Source of the DNA: Stramonita haemastoma | Lineage: Eukaryota; Mollusca; Gastropoda; Neogastropoda; Muricidae | DNA: 64,000 nt | Assembly: GCA_030674155.1 (NCBI GenBank) | Contig: CM060318.1 | Coordinates: 74,034,576-74,098,575 of the forward strand | Reading direction: 5' to 3' | Notes under the pieces: model-generated | Databases searched by the model: none | What the model was told of the DNA's origin: nothing | What the model saw: the letters and a program-made list of their open reading frames with translations, nothing else | In this document: positions 27,779 to 58,580 of the stretch, piece by piece | Position numbering within the stretch: position 1 is the stretch's first letter | Layout of the letters: each line of letters begins with the position of its first letter | Program-made: the position numbers and the translations under genes

Positions 27779-30065
27779 CACTCACTCACTCAGTCCCATG
27801 TCCCAAAGGACGTAGGGGGGACATGAGAGAAGACGCAACAGAGATCTTTTTCCATGCTTCACGATCCTGTGTGGCTAGTAGGAGGTGTTGTAGGGGTTGG
27901 GCGGTCCAGTCTTTGATGTTGTCAACCCATGATTTCTTTTGGCGGCCTCTTCTTCTCTTGCCCTCGACTGTTCCTTGCAGGATGGTATTTGCTAGGGTGT
28001 TGTGTCTTGTGGTGTTACCAAACCACATCAGCTTTCTCCTCTTTATGGTGGAGAGCAAAGGCTCTTGGGGGCCCACACGCTTTTTGATTTCTTCTTTCAT
28101 ATAGTTATTGGTCTTGTGTTCTTTGTATGATATTTTGAGAAGTCTTCTGTGGCACTTGTTCTCGAATGCTTGGATTCTCCTCTCTAACTCTGCTGTCAGA
28201 GTCCATGATTCACAGCCATATAGGAGGATAGATATCACGAGGGATTTGTAAAGGTGGTATTTGGTGCCGAAGCTGATGTTGTTGCTTCTGATGATCTTCT
28301 CGAGTCTGACTAGAGCCGATGTTGCTGTTGCAATGCGAGCTTTCACTTCATTGTTTGATGTGCCATCTTTTGTTAGGATGGAGCCTAAGTATTTGAATTG
28401 GCTCACCTCTTCTAGTGTTTCTCCATTCATCTTTATTTCCGTGATGTCATTACTTGCGCTGTTGACCATGATCTTTGATTTCTCTGTACTGACCTCCATG
28501 CCGTATGCGCTCGCTCGATCTGTTAAATTGTCTGTGAGGATTTGCAGTTCTTGTTTGCTGCTGCCCATGAGGTCAATGTCATCTGCAAATCTGAGGTTGC
28601 AAAGGGGTCTTCCACCAATGGAGATGGAAGTGTGGTGGTTTTGCAGTGTCTCTGTCATGATGTTTTCGAGGAAGAGGTTGAAGAGTACAGGTGAGAGAAG
28701 GCAGCCCTGGCGAACCCCAACCGTGGTCTTGAAGAACTCGCCCACGTGGTTGTTCATGAAAACTGCACTTTTTGTACCCTGTCAAAGGCCTTTTTGAAGT
28801 CTATGAAATTGTGGTACAAGTCTTTTTGGTGTTGGAGATGCTTCTCTATCAGAATTCTCAGATTGAAAATTTGTTCCATTGTGCTGCGTTTTGGTCTAAA
28901 GCCCGCTTGTTCTTCTGCCAGGAGTTTTTCTGCTTGGTTTTTCAGTCTGTTGAGGACTACCTGCAGCATGATCTTGCTAGGATGACTTATGAGACTGATG
29001 GTTCTGTAGTTCTGGCATTTCTTGAGGTTTCCTTTCTTTGGCAGGGGTATTACAAGAGACTGTGTCCATTCTTTTGGCCATTCTTTGGTGTCGTGGATCT
29101 TCTGACAAAGTTCTGTGAATCGCCTTGCTGTTTCATTCCCTCCATTTTTTATGAGTTCAGCTGGGATGTTATCAATTCCAGGGGACTTCCCCTTCTTCAA
29201 TTGTTTAATAGCTGCATCTACTTCACACCTTAGTATTGGTGGGTCTTTATCTTGGTGTTCAGGGGGTTTGTCAGAAACTATGTTGGTATCTGGGCGTAGT
29301 GGGTAGTTGTACAATCCCTCACAGTATTCTGTCCAGCGTTGGAGGATGGCATTGTTTTCCGTTAAAAGATTTCCTTCTTTGTCTTCAATAACAGAGGCTT
29401 TAGGCTGTGTGGTTTTCGTTAGTGCTTTCAAAGTGTCGTAAGCTGTTTTGCTGTTTCCCTTGGTCATTCCAGCTTCGATGTTGTTGCATTGTTCTTCTAT
29501 CCACCCTTCTTTGGCTTCTCTCATCTTTTTACTCACTTCTCTGTGGCTATCCATGTACTTCTTGTAAGCTTCTTGACTTGTGAACTTTTGTTTCTTAAGT
29601 TCTCTTCTTTTGTCGCAGAGGTCAAGAACCTCATTTGTCACCCAGGGTTGTTTCTTTGTTCTGCTTCTTCCTAATGTTTCTTCTGCTGCTGTCGTTAGCA
29701 CTTCTTTGATGTTGTTGGCCAATGTGTCCACATCATTGTCGATGGCTGTGAGTGCGGCAAACTTTCCTCCTATGTTGGCTTGGAAGATCTCAACCACTGT
29801 TGGGTCTTTGAGTTCTTCCAGGTCGAATCTTATGCGTGGGCTTTTTGGCTGTTGTTTTGCTTTCAGTTTCAGTCTGATGGTGGTAAGTACAAGGTCGTGG
29901 TCACTGCCAATGTCAGCTCCTGGGAATGTTCTTGTGTTTGCCTTGTTTATGCTGGATTTGAATCTTTGGGGTGACAGAATGTAATCAATTTGATTATGAA
30001 TCAGACCATTTGGTGAGTGCCAGGTTGATGTTCTGGATGGCTTGTGAGGGTGGAGTGTGTTAGCC
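27779..30065 (-). mobile_element. 5'-truncated, internally deleted non-LTR retrotransposon (LINE) with 7-bp TSD
   Basis: The minus strand encodes the end of an endonuclease (IDYIL, GSDHDLVLTTIRLKL) and then a reverse transcriptase (SPGIDNIPAELIKNG, PLPKKGNLKKCQNYRTISL, EEQAGFRPKRST, FIDFKKAFDRV, GVRQGCLLSPVLFN, LRFADDIDLMG). A C-terminal region follows with LLYGCESWTLTAELERRI and RRGRQKKSWVDNI. The target-site duplication AATGTTT lies at 27772-27778 and 30066-30072. The uninterrupted site is present in the paralogous copy near 25866. The 3' end carries a (TGAG)n tail. The RT is broken at ~28757, where roughly 40 residues between FKKAFDRV and the next block are missing and the frame shifts. 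The copy is dead. Clade (RTE/Ingi/I-like) is not resolved. Confidence 0.9.
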
Positions 30066-30399
30066 AATGTTTACAGAACAACAAACATTTATCCCTGAAC
30101 CAAAGAAGGCACTGAAGAGAGAAGAGATGCCTTACTGCCAAGTACATTATCAGCTTAAAAAAAGAAAGAACATTGCTATGACAAAATACAGACCCAGCCA
30201 CATAACACTACAAGGCTCAACAACCAAACACCAGCCCAACCTGCCAAAGAACAAAATCACAGAAAGGACCATGCACAGACAACCCTGAATGAAGCAGATC
30301 AATAGATGACTCCCGTTCGATCGCAACAGATGATCAAAGAAGAGCTATGAAGATGAAAGTGCTCAAGGAAAAGAAAATGAGAAAAGAAGAAGGAGGCAA

Positions 30400-31500
30400 G
30401 GAAAAGAAACTACAAACAACAAATGGAGAGGGAGAGAATAATGCATTCTCAATATTTCATGTCCATCACAATTGCAGCAGGAAAACAAAGATTTCCAATA
30501 CTCCCAAGACTACGCATGGAATTCTGTCACATCATGGTTGCTGAAAAGAAAAAAATCTGATCTCAAAGAACATCCCCCACCCCCAGCAGGCTGTAGCAGA
30601 CATTGCCCTCATCTGATCCACCCCAGAAAAAGAAGATGATGGACATGAATGTATCTAACAAGAGGCAGCTTGCTTCAACAAACGTTACTATAAATTCAAG
30701 TAAGAAGTGTTGAAAATATGCTTCAAGATTTAAGGCTTCCCCTGCAAGGACTGCAGAAAATAACCAATGACTGGCAACTTCTTCAGTGTGTGTGTGGATA
30801 AAATGTCCCCTTCCCTTCCCTCCAACAACAAAACCCCTAGTACCACCCGATAAGTCCATGACACCTGCAAGCCAGACCTGCAGACAAGTGTGTCCCACCG
30901 TCTTGAATGATTGGTTCTAATATCAGTGCTAGACAATCCCTCAATGGTACCCAAGACTTTTTTTTTTTTGGATCAGATTTTCAGTTTTTCCTTGCCATCA
31001 ACTACGATGCTCCTTTAGTTATCCATGTCAGATTTCAACTTTGAAACTTTCTATCTCGGCTATCTTTTCCCCTTTTTATTTATAGTCTTTACCTTCCAAA
31101 GGAAAAAAATATACAAAACTGAGTGACAAAAAAGGGTGTGGTCTTTAAATTAAATAAAAGAGACAGGTTCTCTTAAATGCATACATTAAAAAAAAAAAAA
31201 ATCGAGGGAGAGGGTGTCAACAAATGCTTTAGTTCCATTGTGCTACACCAAAATTAAAGTGGATACTTCAACGCACAAATCCAGAATTCCCCTGAGACCT
31301 CTTTTTTTCTTTTTCTGCTAGCTTCATAAACCCAATGATTATACATACGCTTAATCTATTCAATCATCAGCGAAGGAATGGAAACAATCATACATTGTGT
31401 CCAAACTTTTTCATGATCACCTAGGCTAAAACCGAGTGTTTTTCTCCTTACAACCCTAAAAACAGCCTAACATAACTTCGCCCATGTATGCTAAATATAG
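30400..31500. other. Intergenic stretch, nothing recognised
   Basis: The stretch is AT-rich with short A/T runs. No splice-joined coding sequence, SINE head or inverted-repeat element could be supported here. Confidence 0.4.
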
Positions 31501-31585
31501 GCCTAGAGTGTGGCCCAAGCATGCACCTGCAGCGTTCACGGTCCACTGCTTTCGTATCAACGCCTCGTTTTGACATTGTTTACAA

Positions 31586-33424
31586 ATGGCGTCCAAAGGA
31601 GGTAGCGGGCCAGCTCAGAGCAGCTCTAGCAAGAGCAAAACTTCGGGACCCACTGGTGGGAGTTCTAGCAAGAGCAAAATGCTTGCTAAAACTTCTTCTG
31701 GTATTGGAGGTGTTTCTGGACAAGGGTAGGTTTGTTAAACGTCTGTGTTCGACGTACCTATGTCTTTGCATAACACACCTTGTTTTCAGGCAGAGTGATA
31801 GCCACCCATTCAGGTAAACGATGTTTAATTAAGGGTACGTTCACACTACCACTCAGGCACAGCGTGGACAGGCAAGAAAAAAAATGGGGTCACTGCCAAC
31901 CCGTCTTCATTTACACTTGTCACGTTGGTGGCATACATATTGCCACAGACTCCCTCAGGCCAAAAACAACAAAAATGTCTTGTGTTCTTGCTCTTATTCA
32001 TCTGTGAGTGCGGTCAGGAAAAAAAAGTCGAGTGAAGGTCGCCTTTCACACTTGAAGTCTTCCAGGCCTATACTGAACGCTATTGAAGGTCAAGGCTGCT
32101 TTTGTTACAAAAACAAGCAGGTTGACCAGCCTCTCCCCTTTCTTTCCAATGGACAGAGAACATGTGGGAAAAGCATGAACACCTTTTATACACATGTATG
32201 CTTTTTAATCCTGCTCAACGGTTGTAAGTGGCAGTATGAACAAACCCTAACAGTCTGAGTCAGTAAATTACTTAATGTTCTTGAAGCTTATTACAAGCTC
32301 TTTCACAGCTGAAATGTGGGTAAGAAAAGGATTGCTTAGGGAAAAGCTTTGTTATTCTATAAGGCTCACACTTGATATATACAAGTGATGTGTTTTTATC
32401 TCTTGAATGGCAACATCAGAAAAAAAATCTCTTTTACTTGATTAACAGCTGTCATAGTTTCCTGCTAAAAGTAGTCACTTTCTTTTTTGCAGTGAGATTT
32501 TATCCTTTTTTTGAAAAAAAAGATATTCCTGAGTGATGTTTTAAGATTGTTCATGTATCCGTATTTCTGGACACGTGTTCATGTATCCATATTCCTGGAC
32601 ATGTCCATATTCCTGGACACGCGTTCATGTATCCATATTTCCAAACACATGCTGGAAGCAGGATTGGCCTAGAAGAACAGACTGAGAGCTGAAGGGAGGG
32701 AGTTATGACTGAGGCATCAAACATGGTAAATCTGGGAGAGCATAGGCTCCTTTGCTGTGTAGATAAGTACCTCAAAACTATTGAGTCTCTTTGCTAAAAT
32801 TCAGCAATTTTTGTTTTTACTGGTCAGTTATGAAAAGGTTTTTCTCATCCCCCTTCCCCCCCCCCCCCAAAAAAAAAAAAACCCAAACCCCACACCAAAA
32901 AAACCCAACCCCAAACCAAACCAAAACAACAACAAAACAGACAAAAAAAGGCAACCAAAACAAAACAACAAAGAAAATTTGTTCAAGGTTACTTAAAAAA
33001 AACAAAAAACTATGCATAAGTAAAAGGACAAAAGTGTATTTAGTAGACAAGTGTGCTTGTGAAAACAAGTATTTAATTACAAAAATTAATACTGAAATCA
33101 GCATTATTTTTTTATGAGAGACTGTCTCATCATTACATAACAATTAATTTGTATGAAGCTAAATTGATGCCCATCTGTAAACACAAACAGCTGTTATGAT
33201 AACATGCTTTTTAAAAATTTCTACTGTAAATAAAAAGAATATCTGGCTATTATTTCAGATTGAAAAAGGAAGTACCTAAACCGCCAGAGGAAAAGAGGAC
33301 AAAGCTGCCTAAAGAACTGAAGATGGAGGGACTGGATCGAAGACAATTCAGGGAAATTCCCGAAGACTTTCTCATCATGCATCAGGCATGCCAGCCAATG
33401 GAAATGATTCACAAGAAGGATTAG
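31586..33424 (+). CDS. Paralogue of the small coiled-coil protein, two exons
   Basis: Exon 1 (31586-31725) encodes MASKGGSGPAQSSSSKSKTS and a Ser/Lys-rich stretch. Exon 2 (33259-33424) encodes LKKEVPKPPEEKRTKL, KELKMEGLDRRQF, EIPEDFLIMHQ and ends MEMIHKKD-stop. The join is GG|gt...ag|A, in frame, giving 101 residues. It matches the gene at 21046 in its start context, in the Ser-rich head and in the last exon (KEV.K...K..KL..EL..E.L through M..HK). It lacks an equivalent of that gene's middle exon. The 3' flank is also alike (shared acagttcttg / ctgttcttga). It has diverged strongly but stays open, so it may be functional or a recent pseudogene. Function is unknown. Confidence 0.55.
32551..32652. 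repeat. Minisatellite, ~30-bp unit
   Basis: Units of ttcatgtatccatattcctg followed by gacacg(c/t)g are repeated about three and a half times. It lies in the intron of the second coiled-coil gene. Confidence 0.75.
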
Positions 33425-33554
33425 CCCCAAGCCTTTGTTTTGGTTGGTGGTTGGTGAAGTCACAGTTTGAGACTAAACTGTTCTTGATTTAGTTAATTTT
33501 GGGGGACTAAAGGTTTGAAAAAAGGTGAATGTGTGATTTGTTGATAAGTAACAT

Positions 33555-33590
<36 letters not shown>

Positions 33591-36500
33591 CACTGTGTAA
33601 AGTGACCTCTATTTTAAATCAGAAAAGTCTGCATAATCTTGCAGTTTCTTCAAGGGCAGCAGAAGGTTTTTTTGTTTTACTTTGGGTGTGTGCTATATAT
33701 AACCAAGCATTGCTTTGCCACTTAAATGTAACTAACTTTGAAGAAAAGATTTGCTGTTTATGTATTTGATAACATTTTTTTTTTAGACTACCATGCAAGA
33801 TCTTTGAATCAAGAGAGTAGCAATCTTTATGTTTTTGTTCTTTGGAAGGGAAGGGGAGGGTGGGGGGGGTAGGGGGTGTGAAGGGAGTAGAATGAAGTAT
33901 AGAGAGGCAGTTTCTTCTACTGAATGCATGAACTGCAGTTATGACATTCTCATTTGAAGATCTGAGAGGAGCTTGTATATGGATGATTACGATCAGCAGG
34001 GCTGCAATGCTCCCATTTTCAGGGACATTCATTACCTTTACGGTATCAGGCCTAGTAGACTGTTGGGCACCACTGAAGAAATTGCAACCAAGGATGTATT
34101 CTTCTTGAAACAGCAGAGATTTCTGCAGGTTTTTTTTTATCCTCTGAAAAGCTTTGAGTATGCATGTATACTTTGATATGTGTACATGTTTCTATGCGTA
34201 TTGTGGAAAAAAGATAACATGATTGATGAGACATTCAGTGGAAGACAACCCTGAGAGCTTGATGATTATGATATATGCAATGAGGTTTTAAAGTACATCT
34301 ATTTGGAACAATCAAGGTCATAGCGACTTTGCTTTGGTAATCTGTGTTAAATAGTGAGGAATTATCATGTCTCCTTGCTGATTGTTAGTCATTAACTACA
34401 TATCAATTTCAAGAAGCAGCTAGAATAAAGTTTAGGAGAGCTGTTCAAAATGACCTTTAAAAAAAATCATTTGACAATAATTATTGAAATAAGAGGCTAA
34501 ACTGTATTAATCCAATCAGTGTTCAGCAAAAAGAAATTAATATTTTACAGTAACATTGCAAGTAAAAACATCTGCAGTCAACTAAACAACTGTGATTATG
34601 AATACCAATAATCTGTAAGGAATTTTATGTCCTCGATCATGAGGAAATACTTCTTGCTATTTTTTTTTTCTTGTTTGATCATAAAAACTATCAAAACTAT
34701 CACCCTCCCCCCACCTCCCAATCAAAGGTATGGATAATCATGAGTTTTTCTAGTGTTCATAAGGACATCATCTTTCTTTCCTAACTGTGAGGATGAAAAG
34801 CAATTTTTATATTCCTATGAAAACATTTTTTTTTAATGAGGTTGATGTAGACATACTCATGTGCTTTAATTTTTTTCCTATCCAGTCCCTATGAACATGT
34901 GGTTTTGCAAATTTTGACGCCTTCAATATGCTGGCCCCTAGAGAAGTATAGGTCTCTGACATCTCACTCCCCAACGACTACATAGGTTATGGGAACCCTT
35001 TACCTTTTAAAATTTTTTTTTTTTAGATGTGTTTATACTCTCAAAACTGTCCTACCTATGGTGAAAAAGGAACAATCTAATTCCTTTGTTTATTCCTAAA
35101 CCTGGTGGCTCACAGTACAATTGTCCTTCACAGGATTTTAGAATTTAACTCCAGATCCAATGTAAATTCTTAATGCCCTTTTCAGTATACTCAAAATTGC
35201 ATTCATTGATCACACCATACAAATAGTATTCACTCGCCCCCCCAGCAAAGTCTGTTTAGCCTTGTTTGCAATCTATTTTGCTGTTGCTCATTTTACAGTT
35301 TTGTTTAGTCCTCCTGCAATCTTTTCCCCAACCCAGTGAATTTACCTTTGAGAAACTTTTTAAAAAGTGCATTATGTGCAGGATGCTTTTGTGGTGCGGA
35401 AGGAAAGGATGCCATTTGCTGTTCCATGCTGTGCAGCTGGAACTTCTTCTTTTAGCAATGTTTTTGTTAACTATCATTTTTACTGTAAAAATCTGTTAGA
35501 TATATTGACTTGATAAAGCAGTAGTCAATATACAGAAGTTTTATATTTGAATGAAAGGCTGTATGATTTGTTCAGAGTGTGCAAACTCTACACCATATGC
35601 ATGTTCACAGCAGTAAGAGAATGAAATTGAAGAGAGCATGGTGTGGAATGCATCAAGAGTGATCAAAAGAACAATAATATGAGTAGCAAGCATACATACA
35701 TAAATACACATTCTCACAACATACAGATACACATATATAATGTATGCACTCAAATACGCACAAATGCTCACACACTCAAAACCAGTACAAATCCAGTATT
35801 CAAAACATGACCACCAAATCACTAGAGCTGAATAGCTCAAACTGCAGACAGAAAGTGCAAAGGCTTGTCAGGGAAAAAAAGATCCCGGGAGACAGAAACC
35901 ACCAGCTTACTGTGCATGGTGGGAAAAGCAGAAACAAAAGTCACAGAAAAGGAGAAATTTCTGGAACAGAATTTCCACAAAATAGTTACACAACAGACAA
36001 ACAAGCAAAAACTAACGATTGGCTTTGTTTAAAAATTTATTAAATGGTTGACAAGAGGCAGTGACAAACAAAAGCACTAAAAATACACAAACACACAAAG
36101 AAATAGTATACTGAACTTTGATACCTACTAATCACATCATTGTCTGTTGTAACAGATGTGGACACCTGATTTCCATCATTTAGCATGCTTTTCAACGACA
36201 TTTAAAATTCTAAAAAATACAAAACAAACAAAACCCCACTCTGGTTTATACCTGGATATGATACCACTTTGACTTATTGGCCATTCATTTCATTTTGGCA
36301 ACATACAAATCTGATTCTTTACACACAACATCAAAAACAAGCAAACCTGCCCCCCAAATCAAGTTCATGAGAAAATACTGTAGAAAATCCCTCCCCAAAC
36401 CTGGTAATCCATTTTCACAAAAAACCAGTCTAAAAGTCTATTTTATCAAATTGTCATTTGCTACATGCATGATGTCATAAGCCATCTCATGGATTCTCAA

Positions 36501-38121
36501 CTCTGGTTTAATAAGAACCAAAGCAAAAAAAAAAAACCACAAAAAAAACCACAAAAAACCCCCAAACTCCTAAACATAAACAGTGCCAAAGAAAAGTCTT
36601 TTTTTTTTTTTTTGTTGGCCTTCAAAATTTCAACCCAAATTATTTCAACTTAGACATGATATAGACAACACCCACATAGTTTGATGTGTGGCGTAATTTT
36701 CCAAACAGTACCAATCAGAAAAACTCAACCCAGGGTCTTTATACATCAAGACTTTATAAAGACTCCTGGTTCAGATTGTGAATTGCTTTAGAAAATGAAA
36801 GTTGTGGATTAAATTTCCAGCTGATATTGGACTTTTCCCTCATCCACTGGACCATGGGTGATGGGAGCCATTTTTTTCATGAAACAATAAATTGAGATTC
36901 TCTATGCAATATACATTTAATGCACATAAAACAACCCTTGGCAACAAGAGATGCTGTCCCTGGCAAAATTCTGTAGAAAAAAGTTGCATAGGAAAACAAA
37001 ACCTCTTGCAAAGAGAAAAAGTAATCCCCCCCCCCTTTGAGAAAATGGTTAGTGCTGCATCAGTGGTGATTAAGCTCACCCCAGGAAAAGTAACCCGATT
37101 TTAACAGAATCTCCCATGACAGCTATACAACACAACGCAATATTTTGTCACAAGGTCTGTGCTGCAGGATACGTTGGTTGTATACAAATAACAGCTGCTC
37201 CTGACCCATGCTCACAGAGCTGTCTACTTTCTAATCGGAACAATAATGCATCATTGACATCATAACTACTGTACAAACAAAACTGAACAACACCCCACAT
37301 ATTTTCGCTGCAGCATTGGACGCAAGTGTTTTGACAATCAGCTCACTATCTATGCAGTATAAATACACTGGCCTAATGCTGAAATATGATGCAAAATCCA
37401 CATCTCTCATCATCAGATCTTGAAATAAATTGGTAAATCAACAACAACATCCCCCCCCCCCCCCCCCCCCCCCCCCCTTAAAACCAACAACAAACTTCTG
37501 AATTTAGACAAAAATCCTCTGACTTCAGTGACTAAAAAACAACAACATCCCACATTTCTTTTTTTTTTCCTTTAATTTTAGAAAAGAATATTTTCGGTAA
37601 GTAGAATATTCCAAATACATTAATGCCACTGCCAACAAATCTGTCATTAGGTTTGATATGACAATTTTTTTTATCTTGATCCTTTAAAAAAAAAAAAAAG
37701 TATGAAAGGGAGCCTGAATTTAAAGCTTTAAAATACTAACAATGAACACATTTGGTATTCTTCATTTCAGCTACGTCATTTCAATGCTTATCTCCATGCA
37801 TACCCATAATCTCTTTCACAAATGATATCAATTAGATACACTCACACACAAGTACTCGAGCTTATAATAGCTCATACACATTTATACACAGGCAAAAAAA
37901 GAAAATCACTGAAAGTGGATGAAAGCATACGTGTAAGTCATGCTGAATGGTACATAAAATTTGATACATCAAAAAGAGAAGAGAAAATGAAATCTTACTG
38001 TCACATGGATTTGCAACTATCATGACACTGACTTTCAAAATGTATTTCATGTTGTTTAGAGTTTTTGTTTACACAGAACAACACAATCATGTACAGCTGA
38101 CAAGTCCAGGAGATTCAACTT
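33425..38121. other. Intergenic region and probable EZH2 3' UTR
   Basis: The left part holds a short (CA)n at 33558-33589 and SINE remnants near 34860-35012. The right part, read on minus, directly follows the EZH2 stop codon. An AATAAA-type signal (tttatt on plus, near 36036) could mark an EZH2 3' end about 2.1 kb downstream, but that is a guess. A poly-C run is at 37451-37478. No other gene was found. Confidence 0.35.
34858..35012 (+). mobile_element. SINE remnants (family 3 tail reversed, family 2 tail forward)
   Basis: From 34916, atatgctggcccctagagaa through taggttatgggaacccttta is the 3' half of family 2. Just before it, tttttcctatccagtccct is a reversed, decayed family 3 tail. No gene lies in this stretch. 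Confidence 0.55.
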
Positions 38122-55909
<17,788 letters not shown>

Positions 55910-55969
55910 TTTCTCTAATGCAATGACACATCTGATGTATACTGGGGTCAGTTTACTTACTCAATTTAC

Positions 55970-57780
55970 TCTTTAAACAACTTTTTAGAAATTATGTCTC
56001 TGCTAGCTTTCCTTCAAACTTCTTACATTGCAATTTAAAGTTCAAATTTACATACTAGTACAATGAAATCAAGATTACTGATCCGCAGCCATGTTGGATA
56101 TAAATTATATAATGTATAAAGGTATGTCATGGCCCACATCAAAACTGAGGGGGGGGGGGGGGCATTTTGATAATCATTGATGCAAGCTATGGCCAGGGCA
56201 TGTGTACATTTTATATCAAAATGTTTTTATTAAGATTTTCTTCAGCCATGCCAAACTGAAACTCTTGTCTTAGACAGCATTTCTAACATAACCTGCACTG
56301 ACCTTCAAAGGAGGAAAAATTTATCAAACACCAGAGTATGACTTCCATTTAGTGAGTGAGGTATTTGGAAAAAAAAAAAAAGCAAACTTCTCAAACACTA
56401 TACAGCATGTTATTGTTAATGTTACCATGTTTATGTTTTAAGTCTGACAGTGATGGGACACTCAGGAGTGCATAGTAGTCCAGGTGACCTCCAGGGTGTT
56501 ATATTACTCATACTGTTAATGTTATGCTGGGGAAAGCCCAAACATGCAACTCTTGGAACTCAATGACAGACCAAGTCTTGATGATCATAGTAGAATCATG
56601 ATGCACTGAACATTAGATTGTATCATGATGTATTATGTCACACTGACACAAACACAGTAACAACTTCTTCACCTTTACTAGTTTAGGCAAAATTGTGCTT
56701 TTTGTGAGTAAACATTATTTCAGTAGCTCTGTCAATGATGTTTACATTGCGTTTTTTCCTTCACCTAACCAAGTAATTTGACTGTTAAATATCGTGTTAC
56801 ACATGCTGATTTAAAGGGTTAAAAATAAATTGCAGTTTTACACTGATTGCAATCATATTCATAGCTTAGACTAACTCAGTGGCTAACTCAGTAACTGTAT
56901 TCTTTGTGTAATTTAACAAGATGAAATGAAAAGGATGGTGACAGAGCAGCGGAGCTGTTTAATTTTTATTCTTTTATTGGATCTGGATTTACAGAGTTTA
57001 TATATTGCACAGAACTAAGCAACTAACTAAGCACAAAATTGGTTGTAATACTACACCAAACAAAAAAGGGAGATAATTTTAAACAGAAAAAAAGGAAAAG
57101 TGCAATGTAGATGGGCTGGTTTATAATATTCTGTTGTTTTATTTTGTGTTCTTTTCGTTCATTTGAATAGTTTTCATTAGCTGTAAGGATGAGCAAAGGA
57201 CAGGGTACTTGTAACTTAGTTACTTACACTAGTATAAGTTACATGCGAGGATGGCATGGGAGGGTAGAGAGAGTATAGTGGAGGATGGGGGGAAAGGGTA
57301 TACCTATTTGTATTAATTAATTATAAATACATTTTTAAAAGACTGGATATATATGATAAATATAGAGCAAAAGTTGGTACCCTAGTTCCCTTCAGATGTT
57401 GGGTAAGAAGGCCGTCTACAGCTCTTGTGCTGACCAGAATCATGCACACAGTTGTAGTCTGATGTAGACTGTACTGTAGCACTGGCTACTGCTCATAATA
57501 GCATATTATATAATATATACTCAGACCTCAGCCTGGCCTCAATATTAAAACCTACATGCTAAACAATAAGAGAAACATTCTGATCTATCGAATTTTGAAA
57601 GATTATCTCAAGAACTTGACGAAATATCAGCCAAAGTCTGCGAGACGCCGATCTTGCTATCCCAATCTCCTTATCACTGTAATTACATAGATATTGTTCT
57701 TTGTTACTGAATTTTCAGTTATCCCGTTCCTAATGCTCTTTCTTAAACGAAGATAATTCATGATCGAAATTTATAATTAC
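55970..57780. other. EZH2 5' intron, nothing else recognised
   Basis: If the proposed non-coding exon at 57785 is right, this is the intron before the EZH2 start codon. It holds a G-run at 56150-56162 and AT-rich unique sequence. No coding sequence was found. Confidence 0.35.
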
Positions 57781-57784
57781 TTAC

Positions 57785-57960
57785 GGTCGTAATGTAGCGA
57801 TCCCCAATTTACAAATGGCTTTTTGTGTAGACTGTCTTCTTTCGTTATTTTTCAAAGCAACATGGTCGTTTTGTCAAATTTCGATGTTTTTAAAAACTTC
57901 CGCTTCCGTTTATAACAAGCTGGCGTTCCCAAAACAGTATACCAATTTCCCTGTGTGTGT
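57785..57960 (-). promoter_or_regulatory. Candidate EZH2 promoter and non-coding first exon
   Basis: On the minus strand a consensus donor (ACGACC|GTAAGTAAT) ends at 57785 and could join the acceptor just before the EZH2 start codon (exon base 55914, 5 nt upstream of ATG). The ~100 bp upstream on that strand hold two ETS-like CGGAAG sites and several CpGs. The region is bounded by a (GT)n tract. No transcript evidence is available, so this is only a placement hypothesis. Confidence 0.3.
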
Positions 57961-57973
57961 GTGTGTGTGTGTG

Positions 57974-58039
<66 letters not shown>

Positions 58040-58060
58040 ACAGGCATCCTATTTGTAACA

Positions 58061-58124
<64 letters not shown>
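57952..58124. repeat. (GT)n double tract
   Basis: Two long GT runs (57952-58038, 58061-58123) are separated by gacaggcatcctatttgtaa. They lie just upstream of the candidate EZH2 promoter. Confidence 0.93.
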
Positions 58125-58128
<4 letters not shown>

Positions 58129-58173
58129 AATTAAATGTAGTGCATTGCATTGCGTGGTATCGTATCTGTATTG

Positions 58174-58330
58174 TCAAGTCAAGTCAAGTCAAGTCAAGTC
58201 AAGTCAAAAACACTTTAATCATCCCTGAAGGGCAATTACAATACTGACAGGCATATTGATACAAATCATAATCAAACATACGAAGGAACTACATTTCTTA
58301 TTTGTTCAAACATTAATAACTTCAAAAAAA
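58174..58330. mobile_element. (AAGTC)n with retroelement-like 3' end
   Basis: Six to seven AAGTC units are joined to aaaaacactttaatcatccc and tgaagggcaattacaata. A short tandem tail next to such a unique end is typical of a reversed LINE/SINE 3' terminus. The family is not known. Confidence 0.4.
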
Positions 58331-58511
58331 AATAAAATGTCACAAACACTCACACTCTACGCGCGGGCGCTTGCACACACGCAAACACACGCATACACAC
58401 ACACCAATGTTTAGATACAATGTTTTTAAAAACCACTGACTAGAAAAGACACATGATCACCATTATTTACACATTATACGCACGCGTTCACACCCGCACA
58501 TATACATGCAT

Positions 58512-58512
<1 letters not shown>

Positions 58513-58580
<68 letters not shown>

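Larger units (their letters stand above)
26203..30400 (+). repeat. Head-to-tail segmental duplication, copy B, with two insertions
   Basis: This repeats copy A in order but is expanded by a 245-bp insertion inside its SINE (26979-27223) and by the LINE at 27779-30065. After the LINE it resumes at 30073 and ends at about 30400 (aagaaggaggcaa). Its (TA)n and (GT)n tracts differ in length from copy A. Confidence 0.88.

Noticed and set aside
28261..29306. Plus-strand open frames across the LINE
   Set aside because: They are antisense shadows of the reverse transcriptase on the minus strand.
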